DNA from: an uncultured Clostridia bacterium
GTDB taxonomy: Bacteria; Bacillota; Clostridia; HGM11514
DNA: 64,000 nt
Direction of reading: 5' to 3'
Assembly (NCBI GenBank): GCA_934464705.1
Contig: CAKSKB010000003.1
Location: 62,001-126,000, forward strand
The notes under the pieces were generated by a model. The model saw only the letters and a program-made list of their open reading frames with translations. It made no database searches and had not been told where the DNA came from. The position numbers and the translations under genes were made by a program. The first letter of the stretch is position 1, and each line of letters starts with the position of its first letter. Positions 43,121 through 52,529 of the stretch are shown one piece after another.

Positions 43121-43497
43121 CGAGATATATAACCACCGGAATAATTTTGGCAGGCGTGGCGGCAACGCTTGTTTTCGGTCAGTTTTTTATAAAAAATTCA
43201 TGCGATTCCGTTATAGCGGCCATAGACAGAGCCTCTGCCGCCATTGAAGGCTCGGACTATGAAAACGCAAAAGAAAACATCGGAAAAGCAATAAGGCAGC
43301 TTGAAAAAAACGAAAAACTGCACTTTGCGCTGTCCGACCACGAAGCATACGACGAACTTTCCGCAAACCTTAAGGTTTCAAAGTATTTTGCCGCACACAG
43401 CGAAAAATCCCTTGCCGGCGCATACATGACGCTTGCAAGGGATACCGCGGAAAAACTCAAAGATTCGCAGAGTTTCGGTATAGGAAACATACTATAA
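43117..43497 (+). CDS. DUF4363 family membrane-anchored protein
   Basis: 126 aa. One N-terminal transmembrane helix (residues ~5-24), then an external helical domain with two short TPR-like helices (YENAKENIGKAIRQLEKNEK). It overlaps the DUF421 gene by 4 bp (ATGA). Its stop overlaps the gatB stop by 6 bp on the other strand. The biochemical role is unknown; context suggests it partners the YetF-like protein. Confidence 0.85.
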   Translation: MTRYITTGIILAGVAATLVFGQFFIKNSCDSVIAAIDRASAAIEGSDYENAKENIGKAIRQLEKNEKLHFALSDHEAYDELSANLKVSKYFAAHSEKSLAGAYMTLARDTAEKLKDSQSFGIGNIL

Positions 43498-44895
43498 TTT
43501 CCCGAGAGCCTCCCCAAGAAGTTCGGACAGTATTTCCGGGTTTGCCCTTCCGCCGCACTTTCTCATAACAGCCCCCATGAGAGAACCTGCCGCAGAGGGC
43601 TTTCCTTTTTTATAATCACCGATAATTTTGGGGTTCTCCGAAACCGCTTCATTTATATATTGATTTATAACCGCCTTATCGCTGAGCTGCGCGAGATTGT
43701 TATTTTCAACATAAGCTTCCGCATCAAAATCGTTTTCCCACAAAAGCGACACCAGCTTTTTTGCCACGCTCGAATTAATTCTGCCGCTGCCGAAAAGCTC
43801 CGCCGTTTTTGCTAAGCTTTCGGGTGCAATCGGAATGTCGGTTTCATATCCGCAAAACTTGCGGAAGCACTCCGTTATAATAAGATTTGCCAGTTTTTTT
43901 GCATAATTCGTATGCTTTGCAGCAGCCTCAAAGTAATCGGCAACGCATTTATCCTCCGTAAGCATTGCGGCGTCGTGCTCAGATATGCCGAAATCCCTTA
44001 TATATCTCGCCTTTCGGTGCTTGGGGAGTTCAGGGATTTCCCTTTTGATTTTCCCGGCGGTTTCCGCACCGATACGCAACGGCGGAATGTCCGGTTCAGG
44101 GAAATACCTGTAATCATCGGCATTTTCTTTGGTACGCATTGCTACGGTTTTTTCGCCGTCAAACCGCATTGTCTGCTGCAAAATCCGCCCTCCCCCGGAG
44201 AGGATTTCGGTTTGCCGCCCGACTTCATACTCAATCGCCTTTTTGACAAACCTGAACGAATTGAGGTTTTTAATTTCGCACCTTGTTCCGAGCGCCTCAC
44301 CCGGCTTGTGAACAGAAATGTTAATGTCGCACCTCATTGAGCCTTCGTTCATTCTGCAGTCCGAAACACCGCAATACATAAGGGTTGAGCGGAGGTTATT
44401 AAGGTATTCGACAGCCCCGTCGGCGCACCGTATATCAGGCTCGGACACAATTTCGATAAGCGGAACACCGCAGCGGTTGCAGTCAACAAGTGTTTCTTCT
44501 CCGGAATGAATCAGCTTGCCTGCGTCCTCTTCAATATGGATTCTCGTAATGCCAACCCTTCCGAAAGCCGTATCGACAAACCCGTTTTTGCAAAGCGGAT
44601 ACTTAAACTGCGAAATCTGATATCCTTTGGGAAGGTCGGGGTAAAAATAGTTCTTTCTGTCAATCCCGGAAACCTCCGAAATTTCACAGTTCAGCGCAAG
44701 GCCGGCCAAAACCGCAAGTCTTACTGCGTCTTTGTTGAGCACCGGCAGCGCCCCCGGAAGCCCCATGCAAACAGGACAGCAGCAAGTGTTGGCTTCAGCG
44801 CCGAATTTGTTCTCGCATGAGCAGAATATTTTTGTTTTCGTTTTAAGTTCCGCATGAACCTCAAGTCCTATAACGGTTTCATACGCACTGTTCAA
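43492..44895 (-). CDS. gatB: Asp/Glu-tRNA amidotransferase subunit B
   Basis: 467 aa. Has VIGLEVHAELKTKTKIFC, DLPKGYQISQ and HIEEDAGKL, the GatB catalytic core, with Cys/zinc motifs, and a C-terminal YqeY-like tRNA-binding tail. GatB phosphorylates the tRNA-bound Glu or Asp and takes ammonia from GatA. It overlaps gatA by 17 bp and is last in gatCAB. Its 3' end overlaps the convergent DUF4363 gene. Confidence 0.97.
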   Translation of the reverse strand: MNSAYETVIGLEVHAELKTKTKIFCSCENKFGAEANTCCCPVCMGLPGALPVLNKDAVRLAVLAGLALNCEISEVSGIDRKNYFYPDLPKGYQISQFKYPLCKNGFVDTAFGRVGITRIHIEEDAGKLIHSGEETLVDCNRCGVPLIEIVSEPDIRCADGAVEYLNNLRSTLMYCGVSDCRMNEGSMRCDINISVHKPGEALGTRCEIKNLNSFRFVKKAIEYEVGRQTEILSGGGRILQQTMRFDGEKTVAMRTKENADDYRYFPEPDIPPLRIGAETAGKIKREIPELPKHRKARYIRDFGISEHDAAMLTEDKCVADYFEAAAKHTNYAKKLANLIITECFRKFCGYETDIPIAPESLAKTAELFGSGRINSSVAKKLVSLLWENDFDAEAYVENNNLAQLSDKAVINQYINEAVSENPKIIGDYKKGKPSAAGSLMGAVMRKCGGRANPEILSELLGEALGKL

Positions 44896-46306
44896 AATTC
44901 ACCGCTCCTTCCAAAGTATCCGCAGCACGAAGTATGGTTTTTTCATCAAATTTTCTGCCGATTATCTGCACTGCAAGCGGCAAACCCGATTTGTTTTTCA
45001 AAACAGGAACAACAACCGAAGGCAGACCGGCAAGGCTCGCCGGCACATTCAGAAAATCCTCTTTGTAAATGTCTGTCGGGTCATCGTATTTAATGCCGGC
45101 TTTGTATGCGCCGCCGATTGAAGCAGGCGCCAATATGCAGTCAAATTTCTTAAAAGCACCGCCAAACGCTGCGGAAATACATTCTCTCACAGCCTGAGCT
45201 TTTTCGTAGTATCTGTCATAATATCCTCGGCTTAAAACGAAAGTTCCGAGCATAATTCTGCGCTTCGCCTCGATTCCGAAGCCCTCGCTGCGGCTCTTTT
45301 TATACATATCATCCAAATCCGAAAAATTATCGCATCTGCGCCCGAACCGCACACCGTCAAACCTTGCAAGGTTGCTCGAAACCTCGGCACTCGAAATTAT
45401 ATAATATGCCGCCAGAGCATATTCAAGATTTTTAATTGAAATCTCCTCAACAACGGCACCGCAGCCGATAAATTCGGCTGCCGCCCTTTGGAGCGCCGAT
45501 GCCGAATCCCCGGAAACACCTTCGGAAAGTTCTTTTATAACCGCAATCTTCATGCCTTTAATTCCGTCTTTGATTCCATCCGAAAAATCGGGAACCCCAA
45601 CCTTTGCCGATATTGAATCCTTTTCGTCAGCCCCTGAAATTTCGGTTAAAACCATGGCCAAATCATAAATTTTCGGAGCAATTATCCCGATTTGGTCCAT
45701 GCTGCTCGCAAACGAAACCAGTCCGAACCTCGAAACCCTACCGTAAGTCGGGCGGATTGCCGAAACTCCGCAGAACGCCGCCGGAAGGCGCACCGAACCG
45801 CCCGTATCCGAGCCGAGAGCAAACGGAAATTCCCCAGCCGCAACCCCAGCAGCACTTCCGCCCGAGCTGCCGCCGGGCACAAATTCGGGGTTACGGGGGT
45901 TGCGGGTTTTCCCGAAATACGAATTTTCACACCCAGAACCCATTCCGAATTCATCCATATTGGTTTTTCCGAGAATAATGCAGTCGGCAAGCCGTGTTAT
46001 GACCTCGGCATCAAACGGCGGAACATAATTTTCAAGCATTTTTGATGCGCAGGTGGTTTTAATACCCTTGGTCGAAATGTTATCCTTAACTCCGTAAGGC
46101 ACCCCGGCAAGCGGAGAAAGCCGCTCTCCGGCCATCCGCATTTTATCTGTCTGTTCGGCTTTTTTGAGCGCCGAATCAAAGCAGGGCGTTATGTACGCAC
46201 CGATACTTTCTTCGGCATTAACCGAATTATTGATATAATGCTTTGTGACCTCAACCGCAGAAATCTTTTTTTCAGAAAGCGCAGTGCACAGTTCTTTTAA
46301 ATCCAT
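44879..46306 (-). CDS. gatA: Asp/Glu-tRNA amidotransferase subunit A
   Basis: 475 aa amidase-signature protein. Catalytic triad: Lys74 in GVKDNIS, cis-Ser in GGSSGGS (147-148) and nucleophile Ser171 in SDTGGS. It releases ammonia from glutamine for GatB. The ATG at 46306 is chosen because GGAGGCGGAGC precedes it; an upstream ATG in frame would overlap gatC heavily. GatCAB implies the organism makes Gln-tRNA and/or Asn-tRNA by the indirect route. Confidence 0.97.
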   Translation of the reverse strand: MDLKELCTALSEKKISAVEVTKHYINNSVNAEESIGAYITPCFDSALKKAEQTDKMRMAGERLSPLAGVPYGVKDNISTKGIKTTCASKMLENYVPPFDAEVITRLADCIILGKTNMDEFGMGSGCENSYFGKTRNPRNPEFVPGGSSGGSAAGVAAGEFPFALGSDTGGSVRLPAAFCGVSAIRPTYGRVSRFGLVSFASSMDQIGIIAPKIYDLAMVLTEISGADEKDSISAKVGVPDFSDGIKDGIKGMKIAVIKELSEGVSGDSASALQRAAAEFIGCGAVVEEISIKNLEYALAAYYIISSAEVSSNLARFDGVRFGRRCDNFSDLDDMYKKSRSEGFGIEAKRRIMLGTFVLSRGYYDRYYEKAQAVRECISAAFGGAFKKFDCILAPASIGGAYKAGIKYDDPTDIYKEDFLNVPASLAGLPSVVVPVLKNKSGLPLAVQIIGRKFDEKTILRAADTLEGAVNFEQCV

Positions 46307-46322
46307 ATTGCTCCGCCTCCCT

Positions 46323-46595
46323 TCAAAAGCTTTTCGGAACGCTGATAAAGCCTTCCGAAGTTTTCGGAGCATTTGAAAGAATTTCATCTCTGCAAAATGA
46401 CGGCTCAATAACATCTTCCCTCAGCTCATCTGCACCCACAGCCCCAAAAAGCCGTGGATTTTGCGTGTTTTCACCGAATTCCGCAATTTTATCGGCAAAC
46501 TCTATTATGCTTTCGATATCACGCTTTAACGCTTCTTTCTCGCTTTCGGAAACCGAAAGCATCGATAGTTCCGAAATTTTATCAAAGTCAATCAT
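46323..46595 (-). CDS. gatC: Asp/Glu-tRNA amidotransferase subunit C
   Basis: 90 aa, typical GatC length. The N-terminal helices (LSMLSVSESEKEALKRDIES) and the C-terminal belt (LREDVIEPSFCRDEIL, then SEGFISVPKSF) wrap GatA and GatB. It is first gene of gatCAB; GGGAGTGC is its ribosome site. It lies 55 bp after the beta-galactosidase stop, with a hairpin in between. Confidence 0.95.
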   Translation of the reverse strand: MIDFDKISELSMLSVSESEKEALKRDIESIIEFADKIAEFGENTQNPRLFGAVGADELREDVIEPSFCRDEILSNAPKTSEGFISVPKSF

Positions 46596-46615
46596 ATAAG
46601 CACTCCCAAATTGAG

Positions 46616-46639
46616 GGCAGACAATATGATGTCTGCCCC
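46616..46639 (-). other. Intercistronic hairpin between beta-galactosidase and gatC
   Basis: A 9-bp perfect stem (46616-46624 with 46631-46639), 6-nt loop. There is no T tract on the minus strand, so it is not a standard terminator; it may protect or process the message before gatC. Confidence 0.6.
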
Positions 46640-46650
46640 CGATAAAAAAC

Positions 46651-49626
46651 TTATTTAATTACAGGCTTCATTGAGAAGGAAAATTCAAGTTTTCCGCCGT
46701 GAACCCCGTACTTTTCCGGAAGAACCGGTCCGCAGCTGTTTGTGCCGATGCCCGAAACGGCTGCGTCGATTCTGATATATGTTCTGTCCTCGGGTTCGAG
46801 TTCAAAATTATGCATAGCTTCCTCAACCGCGTCATCGGAGAAATGCGATACTCTGAAATTAAAGTCATCGCCTTCAAACACAAGACCGCACCCCGAATCG
46901 TCGGAAACAAACGCATAGCGTGTTTTCATGTGATTTCCGTGTTCCTGGGGCATTATATACGGTTCATACTCATCCTCCACAGTTGACGAGAACATATCAA
47001 CCTTAACATGAGAACACATATCGGGATAATTCTCGAAAGGTCCCATGCCGTAGTATTCAATGTTGTCAAAACCTTCGGGCATTGCAAGGTTAAAGCCTAC
47101 TCTCTGGTAATAAGGTGCAAAATCTCTCAGGTCACCCGATACGCTTGTTTCGATTTTACCATCCGGGTAAACCTTATATGTAACGGTTCCCTTAAAGAGC
47201 GGAATTCTGCCGACCGAACAGCAAATGCAATCAACCGTAATCTCAGCGCAGTCATCGTTCAAATCCGCCCGAGCATCGTATACGAATGTCTGAACCTTAT
47301 TAATAAGCTGACCCGAATGTATATCATCGGTATAAATAAACTTGCTTTTTATATGCCTTTCGTTGTCCGTTGTCGGGCGGTAGAACGAAAGTTCGGGGAT
47401 AGCGTCGGCCATTTCCGTACCGTTTTTCGTTATACTTACAAATCCGCCTTCAACGGTATCAAAAACATAGCTGAAATCGCTACCGTCGATAAATACCAAT
47501 CCGCCATCGGTGCTTAAATAAAGGTCTGAAGCGTCGTATTCGGTTTCGGTGGTTTCGGTTCCGCAGTCAACCGGAATCTGCGTGAATGCAGTTTCAAAAC
47601 CTTCCTCTGCCCAGGGTGAATCAAGCTTCGTAACCGCCGAAAGCTCAATATAGCAGCCGTAAACACAACTTTCCGGAACTTCGGGCTTTATGTTGAGTAT
47701 TCCGGACGAATGAGGTCTGATTTTCGGAGCGGAAATTCTGCCCTGCGAATATGTTGCCCCATCCCGTTTAACCTTCCAGATAATATCGTAGCAGTCAGCC
47801 GATAAAAAGTCATGAAGGTTAATAAGGCGGATTTTTCCGCCGTCAAGCTCAAATTTAACATACTGATAAGCATATTTAAGGTTTATAAGCCCGGTATGAG
47901 GTGTTCTGTCGGGGTAATTAAGCCCGTCAACGCAGAAATCGTTATCATGCGGAAATTCTCCGCTGTCACCGCCGTAAAGATAACCGTCCTCGCCTTCCAC
48001 CGCATGGTCAGCCCATTCCCATACGCAGCCGCCGATGCACTTCGGATATTTATAAAATACCTTCATATAATCCTCAGCTCCGCCGGGTCCCAAGCCCATT
48101 GCGTGAATGTATTCGCAGAGGAATACCGGACGCTTATCCGACCTTCTTCTGCCCATTTTTTCAACCCAGCTTACGGGAGGATACATACGGCTTATTACAT
48201 CGACCTCCGAGGGGTCGAAATCATCGTTTTTGCTGCCTACGCACGAAACGCCCTCATAGTGCAGGAGGCGTGAATTATCCCTGTTTTTAATCCACTTTGA
48301 CATCTCGACAAAGTTATCGCCGAAGCCTGCCTCATTCCCCATTGACCATATAATAACCGAAGGGTGGTTTTTGTGGAGTTCAACCATTCTTTCCGCACGG
48401 TCGATAAATGACGCTTTGTACTCAGGCATCTGATTAGGCCATTTCTCGTTAAACGGCTCGTAATCATAAGTTCCGCCACGCCTTACGGTATAGCCGTGAA
48501 TTTCTATATCATCCTCGCAAACAACATAAAAACCAAGCTCATCGCAGAGGTCATAGAACACCGGCGGAGCGGGATAATGCGATGTACGAACCGTGTTAAT
48601 ATTGTATCTTTTCATCAGAATAAGGTCATTAAGCATGTGCTCATACGGAGTATAGTAACCGAATTTCGGATGAGTGTCATGGTGGTTTACGCCCTTAAGT
48701 TTAACCGCCGTACCGTTCACAAGCAGCGCACCGTTTTCGGAAACCGTTATTTTTCTGAACCCGAATCGCTGAGCAATAACCTCACTTTCGGTTTCAAAAA
48801 TCATAGTATAGAGATACGGCGTTTCGGCAGTCCATTTATTTATGCCTTCAAGCCTGAAATCCACCGATTTACCGCCGTTTTTCTCTGCGAGCAAAGCGCC
48901 TTCGGCATCGTAAATCTTAACTTTCACATCGCACGAAGCGTCAATCTCAACCGAAACATTGCCGCAGTCATCCGCATGGATAAAAGCGTCATTAAATCTC
49001 TTTTTGCTGCGCTCTACGGTGTAAACATCCCTGAAAATGCCCGAAAATCTGAAAAAGTCCTGATCTTCAAGATATGTTCCGTCGCACCATTTGAGAACCT
49101 TTACGGTCAGCCTGTTTTCGCCCGGCTCCACGAAATCCGTTATATCGAACTCACTCTGCAGATGCGACCCCTTTGAATACCCGACCTCTTTACCGTTAAC
49201 ATACACGAAAAAGCACGAAGAAACGCCCTCGAACACAATGTGAAGTTCACGGTCGGACGGCTTTACATTAAATTCCGTTGCATATATTCCGCACGGGTTC
49301 TTTTTGGGAACTCTCGGTGCGTCAACAGGAATAGTATAAGTCACATTTGAATACTGGATTTGGTCATATCCGAGCGTCTGCCAGCAGGACGGCACCGGGA
49401 CGGTATCCCATGCACCTGTATCGCAGTCTGCCGAAAGAAGGTCATCATCGGCATCGGTTACCGAATCAAAATACAAAAATGCCCAGTCACCGTTTAAAAG
49501 ATGATAAAATTCGGAATTTTTCTTATCATACGAAAGCGCATCGTCAATATCAGAAAACGGTATGTAAGAACAATGCGGTTTGAGTCTGTTAATGCCTGTC
49601 GTTTCAGGCGATTCCCATATATTCAT
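46651..49626 (-). CDS. GH2 family beta-galactosidase (LacZ type)
   Basis: 991 aa, five-domain LacZ layout: jelly-roll sugar-binding domain (1-~220), Ig-like (~220-310), TIM barrel (~310-600), Ig-like, and the C-terminal beta-sandwich (~720-985). Acid/base is Glu432 in MGNEAGFG, nucleophile Glu505 in LCEYIHAMG. No signal peptide, so it acts in the cytoplasm on imported lactose, lacto-N-biose-like or other beta-galactosides. ATG at 49626 is favoured over 49632 by the GGAGG spacing. It is coded behind a sugar isomerase in the trmD transcript. Confidence 0.95.
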   Translation of the reverse strand: MNIWESPETTGINRLKPHCSYIPFSDIDDALSYDKKNSEFYHLLNGDWAFLYFDSVTDADDDLLSADCDTGAWDTVPVPSCWQTLGYDQIQYSNVTYTIPVDAPRVPKKNPCGIYATEFNVKPSDRELHIVFEGVSSCFFVYVNGKEVGYSKGSHLQSEFDITDFVEPGENRLTVKVLKWCDGTYLEDQDFFRFSGIFRDVYTVERSKKRFNDAFIHADDCGNVSVEIDASCDVKVKIYDAEGALLAEKNGGKSVDFRLEGINKWTAETPYLYTMIFETESEVIAQRFGFRKITVSENGALLVNGTAVKLKGVNHHDTHPKFGYYTPYEHMLNDLILMKRYNINTVRTSHYPAPPVFYDLCDELGFYVVCEDDIEIHGYTVRRGGTYDYEPFNEKWPNQMPEYKASFIDRAERMVELHKNHPSVIIWSMGNEAGFGDNFVEMSKWIKNRDNSRLLHYEGVSCVGSKNDDFDPSEVDVISRMYPPVSWVEKMGRRRSDKRPVFLCEYIHAMGLGPGGAEDYMKVFYKYPKCIGGCVWEWADHAVEGEDGYLYGGDSGEFPHDNDFCVDGLNYPDRTPHTGLINLKYAYQYVKFELDGGKIRLINLHDFLSADCYDIIWKVKRDGATYSQGRISAPKIRPHSSGILNIKPEVPESCVYGCYIELSAVTKLDSPWAEEGFETAFTQIPVDCGTETTETEYDASDLYLSTDGGLVFIDGSDFSYVFDTVEGGFVSITKNGTEMADAIPELSFYRPTTDNERHIKSKFIYTDDIHSGQLINKVQTFVYDARADLNDDCAEITVDCICCSVGRIPLFKGTVTYKVYPDGKIETSVSGDLRDFAPYYQRVGFNLAMPEGFDNIEYYGMGPFENYPDMCSHVKVDMFSSTVEDEYEPYIMPQEHGNHMKTRYAFVSDDSGCGLVFEGDDFNFRVSHFSDDAVEEAMHNFELEPEDRTYIRIDAAVSGIGTNSCGPVLPEKYGVHGGKLEFSFSMKPVIK

Positions 49627-49643
49627 GCGCATATCCTCCGTTT

Positions 49644-50483
49644 TTACAATCCGAGCGATTTAAGATATTCGCGGCTCTTTCTTACAGCTTCCAATGCCGG
49701 CATTTCGGGAGAACTGTCCATTTCAACGATTAAATATTCGCTGCCTGCCTTTTCGGCTGCCTCGATGATAGCCGGGAAATCCTGACAGCCCATACCTACA
49801 GGCTTGAACATAAATCCCGATTCGTCACGGTCGTTTGCTCTGTTTTCCATTTTTGAAACATTGCCTTTGCCGTCGATAAGGTCATAGACCGGCGCAACAG
49901 GCTTTTTGGTGCAGACAAAATCTTTAAGATGCACCAAGGGCGCACGACCGCTGTATTTAAGCAGATATTCACAGGGGTCATATCCTGCATATCTTACCCA
50001 GCAGGTGTCAATTTCGGTTTTGATGAGGTCTTCCGGAATTGTTTCATAAAGCCAATCGAGTATAAACTTTCCGTCAACCCTCGTAAACTCAAAATCGTGA
50101 TTGTGATAAAGCATGGTTATTCCGTTTTCTTTCAGGAACTTCGCAACCTTTATAATAGTATCGTAAGCATACAATTTTCCGCCCCTGTGATAATCAAGCC
50201 CGAGCCAAGGAATTGCCGAGTATTTTGCTCCGATTGTTTTAAGGTATTTCACCATATTTTCGCCGTCCTCGAGGAAGGGCTCGTATGTCTGGTGAACTGA
50301 AATTGCTTCAAGCCCGTACTTGTCAAGCATAGCCTTGACATCTTCCGCCGTGTGGTCAAAATACCCCGCAAACTCAACGCTGTCATACCCCATTTCCGCA
50401 ATTTCCTTAAGGGTTTTGTCCATGTCCTTTGCCATGTCGTCCCTTACCGAATAAAGCTGTACACCGATTTTAAACTTCTTCAT
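49644..50483 (-). CDS. Sugar phosphate isomerase/epimerase family TIM-barrel protein
   Basis: 279 aa, AP-endonuclease-2/xylose isomerase-like TIM barrel. Blocks: GVQLYSVRDDM near 7-17, YHNHDFEF near 128-135, TEIDTCWVRYAG, and LIVEMDSSPEMP near 255. His and acidic residues for a metal are present. Family members act on inositols, ketoses or keto-sugars; the exact substrate cannot be told. The ATG at 50483 has AAGGAGTG upstream. It lies 6 bp behind the membrane-protein gene and 17 bp before the beta-galactosidase gene, suggesting a joint carbohydrate role. Confidence 0.85.
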   Translation of the reverse strand: MKKFKIGVQLYSVRDDMAKDMDKTLKEIAEMGYDSVEFAGYFDHTAEDVKAMLDKYGLEAISVHQTYEPFLEDGENMVKYLKTIGAKYSAIPWLGLDYHRGGKLYAYDTIIKVAKFLKENGITMLYHNHDFEFTRVDGKFILDWLYETIPEDLIKTEIDTCWVRYAGYDPCEYLLKYSGRAPLVHLKDFVCTKKPVAPVYDLIDGKGNVSKMENRANDRDESGFMFKPVGMGCQDFPAIIEAAEKAGSEYLIVEMDSSPEMPALEAVRKSREYLKSLGL

Positions 50484-50489
50484 TACCAA

Positions 50490-51278
50490 TCACTCCTTAT
50501 TTTTGTTAACCTGTATTATTTTATATTCCGCCACCGCTCCGTCCTTATAGAGCACGGCAAGAATATTGTGACCGTTTTTATCATAGCCCAATTCGTAGCC
50601 TTCATCTGTTTCGGGCTTGCCCAAAAGCGCCTCAACATCTTCCTTTTTCATACCCGAAAGTTCATGATTTTTCTCAAAATCATCAAACATATCGATGCGT
50701 TTGTTCGGGTACTTTTCCCATTTTTCAACCGAATATGTGCTTACATAATCCAAGAATTTATCCTCATACGGTTTTGCGAAATTCCACAGAAGGAGGTCGC
50801 AGATTGCCAGAAGGCAAAGGATTACCGCACACACGGCAAAGCGCTTAACCGATATTTTGCTGATATTTTTAATACTCTGCTTCGACATCATAAATCTTAA
50901 AAATACAAGAAAAAAGAATGTCGAAACCATATTTATGACCATCATAACATCAAACAGAAAATAAAAGTTCGACTCCGTATCGGAGAAAAAGCCGTCATCA
51001 TTATATGTATTAATAATTCCGAAAACCGAAATAATCTTGTAAATCACAAAAACCGTCAGCACCGATGTCATAAAAAGTTTGAAACACTCCCTCGGTGCGG
51101 CGCGCCTTACAAGCAGAACATTTGCAATATCGTATGCCGCCATAAGGATAAACGGAAGCATTGATGATTTCATGTCCATCCTGTCCGCAAAAACGGCGAT
51201 TACCGTAACGAAAACCACAGATATGATTACAGAATACAGATACTTGATTTTCGAAACCTTAGCAACATTTTCAGTCAT
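50490..51278 (-). CDS. Unknown membrane protein with C-terminal BamE/SmpA-like region
   Basis: 262 aa. About five transmembrane segments occupy residues ~12-190. The tail (~200-255) reads FEKNHELSGMKKEDVEALLG, then a short beta part (YELGYDKNGHNILAVLYKDG), resembling the small SmpA/OmlA fold or similar lipoprotein domains that begin M-x-xEV-x-xLLGxP. I do not recognise the full-length family. It overlaps trmD by 8 bp, so it is translated with it, and lies directly before the sugar isomerase. Confidence 0.7.
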   Translation of the reverse strand: MTENVAKVSKIKYLYSVIISVVFVTVIAVFADRMDMKSSMLPFILMAAYDIANVLLVRRAAPRECFKLFMTSVLTVFVIYKIISVFGIINTYNDDGFFSDTESNFYFLFDVMMVINMVSTFFFLVFLRFMMSKQSIKNISKISVKRFAVCAVILCLLAICDLLLWNFAKPYEDKFLDYVSTYSVEKWEKYPNKRIDMFDDFEKNHELSGMKKEDVEALLGKPETDEGYELGYDKNGHNILAVLYKDGAVAEYKIIQVNKNKE

Positions 51279-51972
51279 TTCCGGACCTCCATTTTTCGTA
51301 TAAATCGGGGCGTTTGGTTTTTGTTCTTTCGATTGACTGCTGCTTTCTCCATGCGTTTATGTTCGCATGGTGCCCGGAAAGCAGCACCTCCGGTACACGC
51401 TTTCCTTCAAAAACCTCGGGTCTTGTGTACTGGGGATATTCGAGAAGACCGTTATAAATCGACTCATCGCTGTAGGATTCCTCAGCCGACAGCACCCCCG
51501 GAATCATTCTCGAAACAGCGTCAACCACCGCCATTGCCGGAATCTCGCCGCCGGTAAGAACATAATCGCCTATTGACAGCTCCAAGTCCACAATTTCCTC
51601 AATAACGCGCTCATCCACGCCCTCGTAATGACCGCACAGAATTACAATATGGTTAAAATTCCTCACAAGTTTTTTTGCGGTTTCCTGATTGAAAATCATT
51701 CCCTGCGGCGACATATAAATGCAAAGCGGCTTATAATCCAGCCCGTCCGCAATGCTTTTCCACGCACGCAGAATCGGTTCCGCCTGCATAACCATTCCGC
51801 ATCCGCCGCCGTAAGGATAATCGTCAACACGGCGGTGCTTATCCAAAGAGTAGTCGCGGATATTTATAAAATTCATTTCAAAAATCCCGTTTGCCGCAGC
51901 TCTCCCTGTTATGCTTTCGTTCAGAACAGCACTGCACATATCCGGGAAAAGGGTTAAAATATCAAATCTCAA
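51271..51972 (-). CDS. trmD: tRNA (guanine37-N1)-methyltransferase
   Basis: 233 aa. The SPOUT trefoil-knot motifs are complete: CGHYEGVDERVIEE near 113-126 and SIGDYVLTGGEIPA near 131-144; early MRFDILTLFPDMC matches the family. It uses SAM to make m1G37, preventing frameshifts. It overlaps rimM by 4 bp (ATGA), the usual rpsP-rimM-trmD order. rplS, which often follows, is absent here and replaced by the unknown membrane gene. Confidence 0.97.
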   Translation of the reverse strand: MRFDILTLFPDMCSAVLNESITGRAAANGIFEMNFINIRDYSLDKHRRVDDYPYGGGCGMVMQAEPILRAWKSIADGLDYKPLCIYMSPQGMIFNQETAKKLVRNFNHIVILCGHYEGVDERVIEEIVDLELSIGDYVLTGGEIPAMAVVDAVSRMIPGVLSAEESYSDESIYNGLLEYPQYTRPEVFEGKRVPEVLLSGHHANINAWRKQQSIERTKTKRPDLYEKWRSGND

Positions 51973-52457
51973 ATTTCTTCCAGTCCCTCCGGGATAATCA
52001 TTTTAACATATCCCTTTTCCAAATTGGTTTCGATAACCGTTGTTTCGTTTGCCGGTATCAGCAAATCGCTCATGCCGTTTCTGCGCACCGCATAAACGCT
52101 TGAGCTCCCCGTCGGAATAACCTCTCTTATAATGCCGATTGTCCTCTCGCCGCAAATAACATCAAGCCCTATGAGGTCTGCTATAAAGTATCTGCCCTCG
52201 GGAAGGTCAAAATACTTTCTGTCGGCTTTCGCAACCTGGTTTTTGAGTTCCTCCGCCGCATCTATGGAATCCACACCTTCAAGCTTTAATATAACGCTGT
52301 CCTTGTGGTATTTTACATATTCAATTTCAAACATTCTGCCGCTGACGGCTATCTCCGGAAAACACTCAAACATCTCCGGAAAGTCACACCACGAAACCAG
52401 CTTAACCTCGCCTTTGAGCCCGTGGGTATTAACAATTTTACCTACTTCAATATTCAT
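51969..52457 (-). CDS. rimM: Ribosome maturation factor RimM
   Basis: 162 aa. N-terminal beta-barrel with VGKIVNTHGLKGEVK near 5-19, then a PRC-barrel C-terminal half (YFIADLIGLDV). RimM helps assemble the 30S head by binding S19. It overlaps trmD by 4 bp and starts 72 bp after khpA, the largest gap inside this ribosomal block; nothing else is seen in that gap. Confidence 0.96.
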   Translation of the reverse strand: MNIEVGKIVNTHGLKGEVKLVSWCDFPEMFECFPEIAVSGRMFEIEYVKYHKDSVILKLEGVDSIDAAEELKNQVAKADRKYFDLPEGRYFIADLIGLDVICGERTIGIIREVIPTGSSSVYAVRRNGMSDLLIPANETTVIETNLEKGYVKMIIPEGLEEI

Positions 52458-52529
52458 AAAAACAATTCTCCAAAAAAGGCAATAAGGAGCTGCCGCAAAA
52501 CATATTCGTTCTGCTGCAACCCCTCAAAA

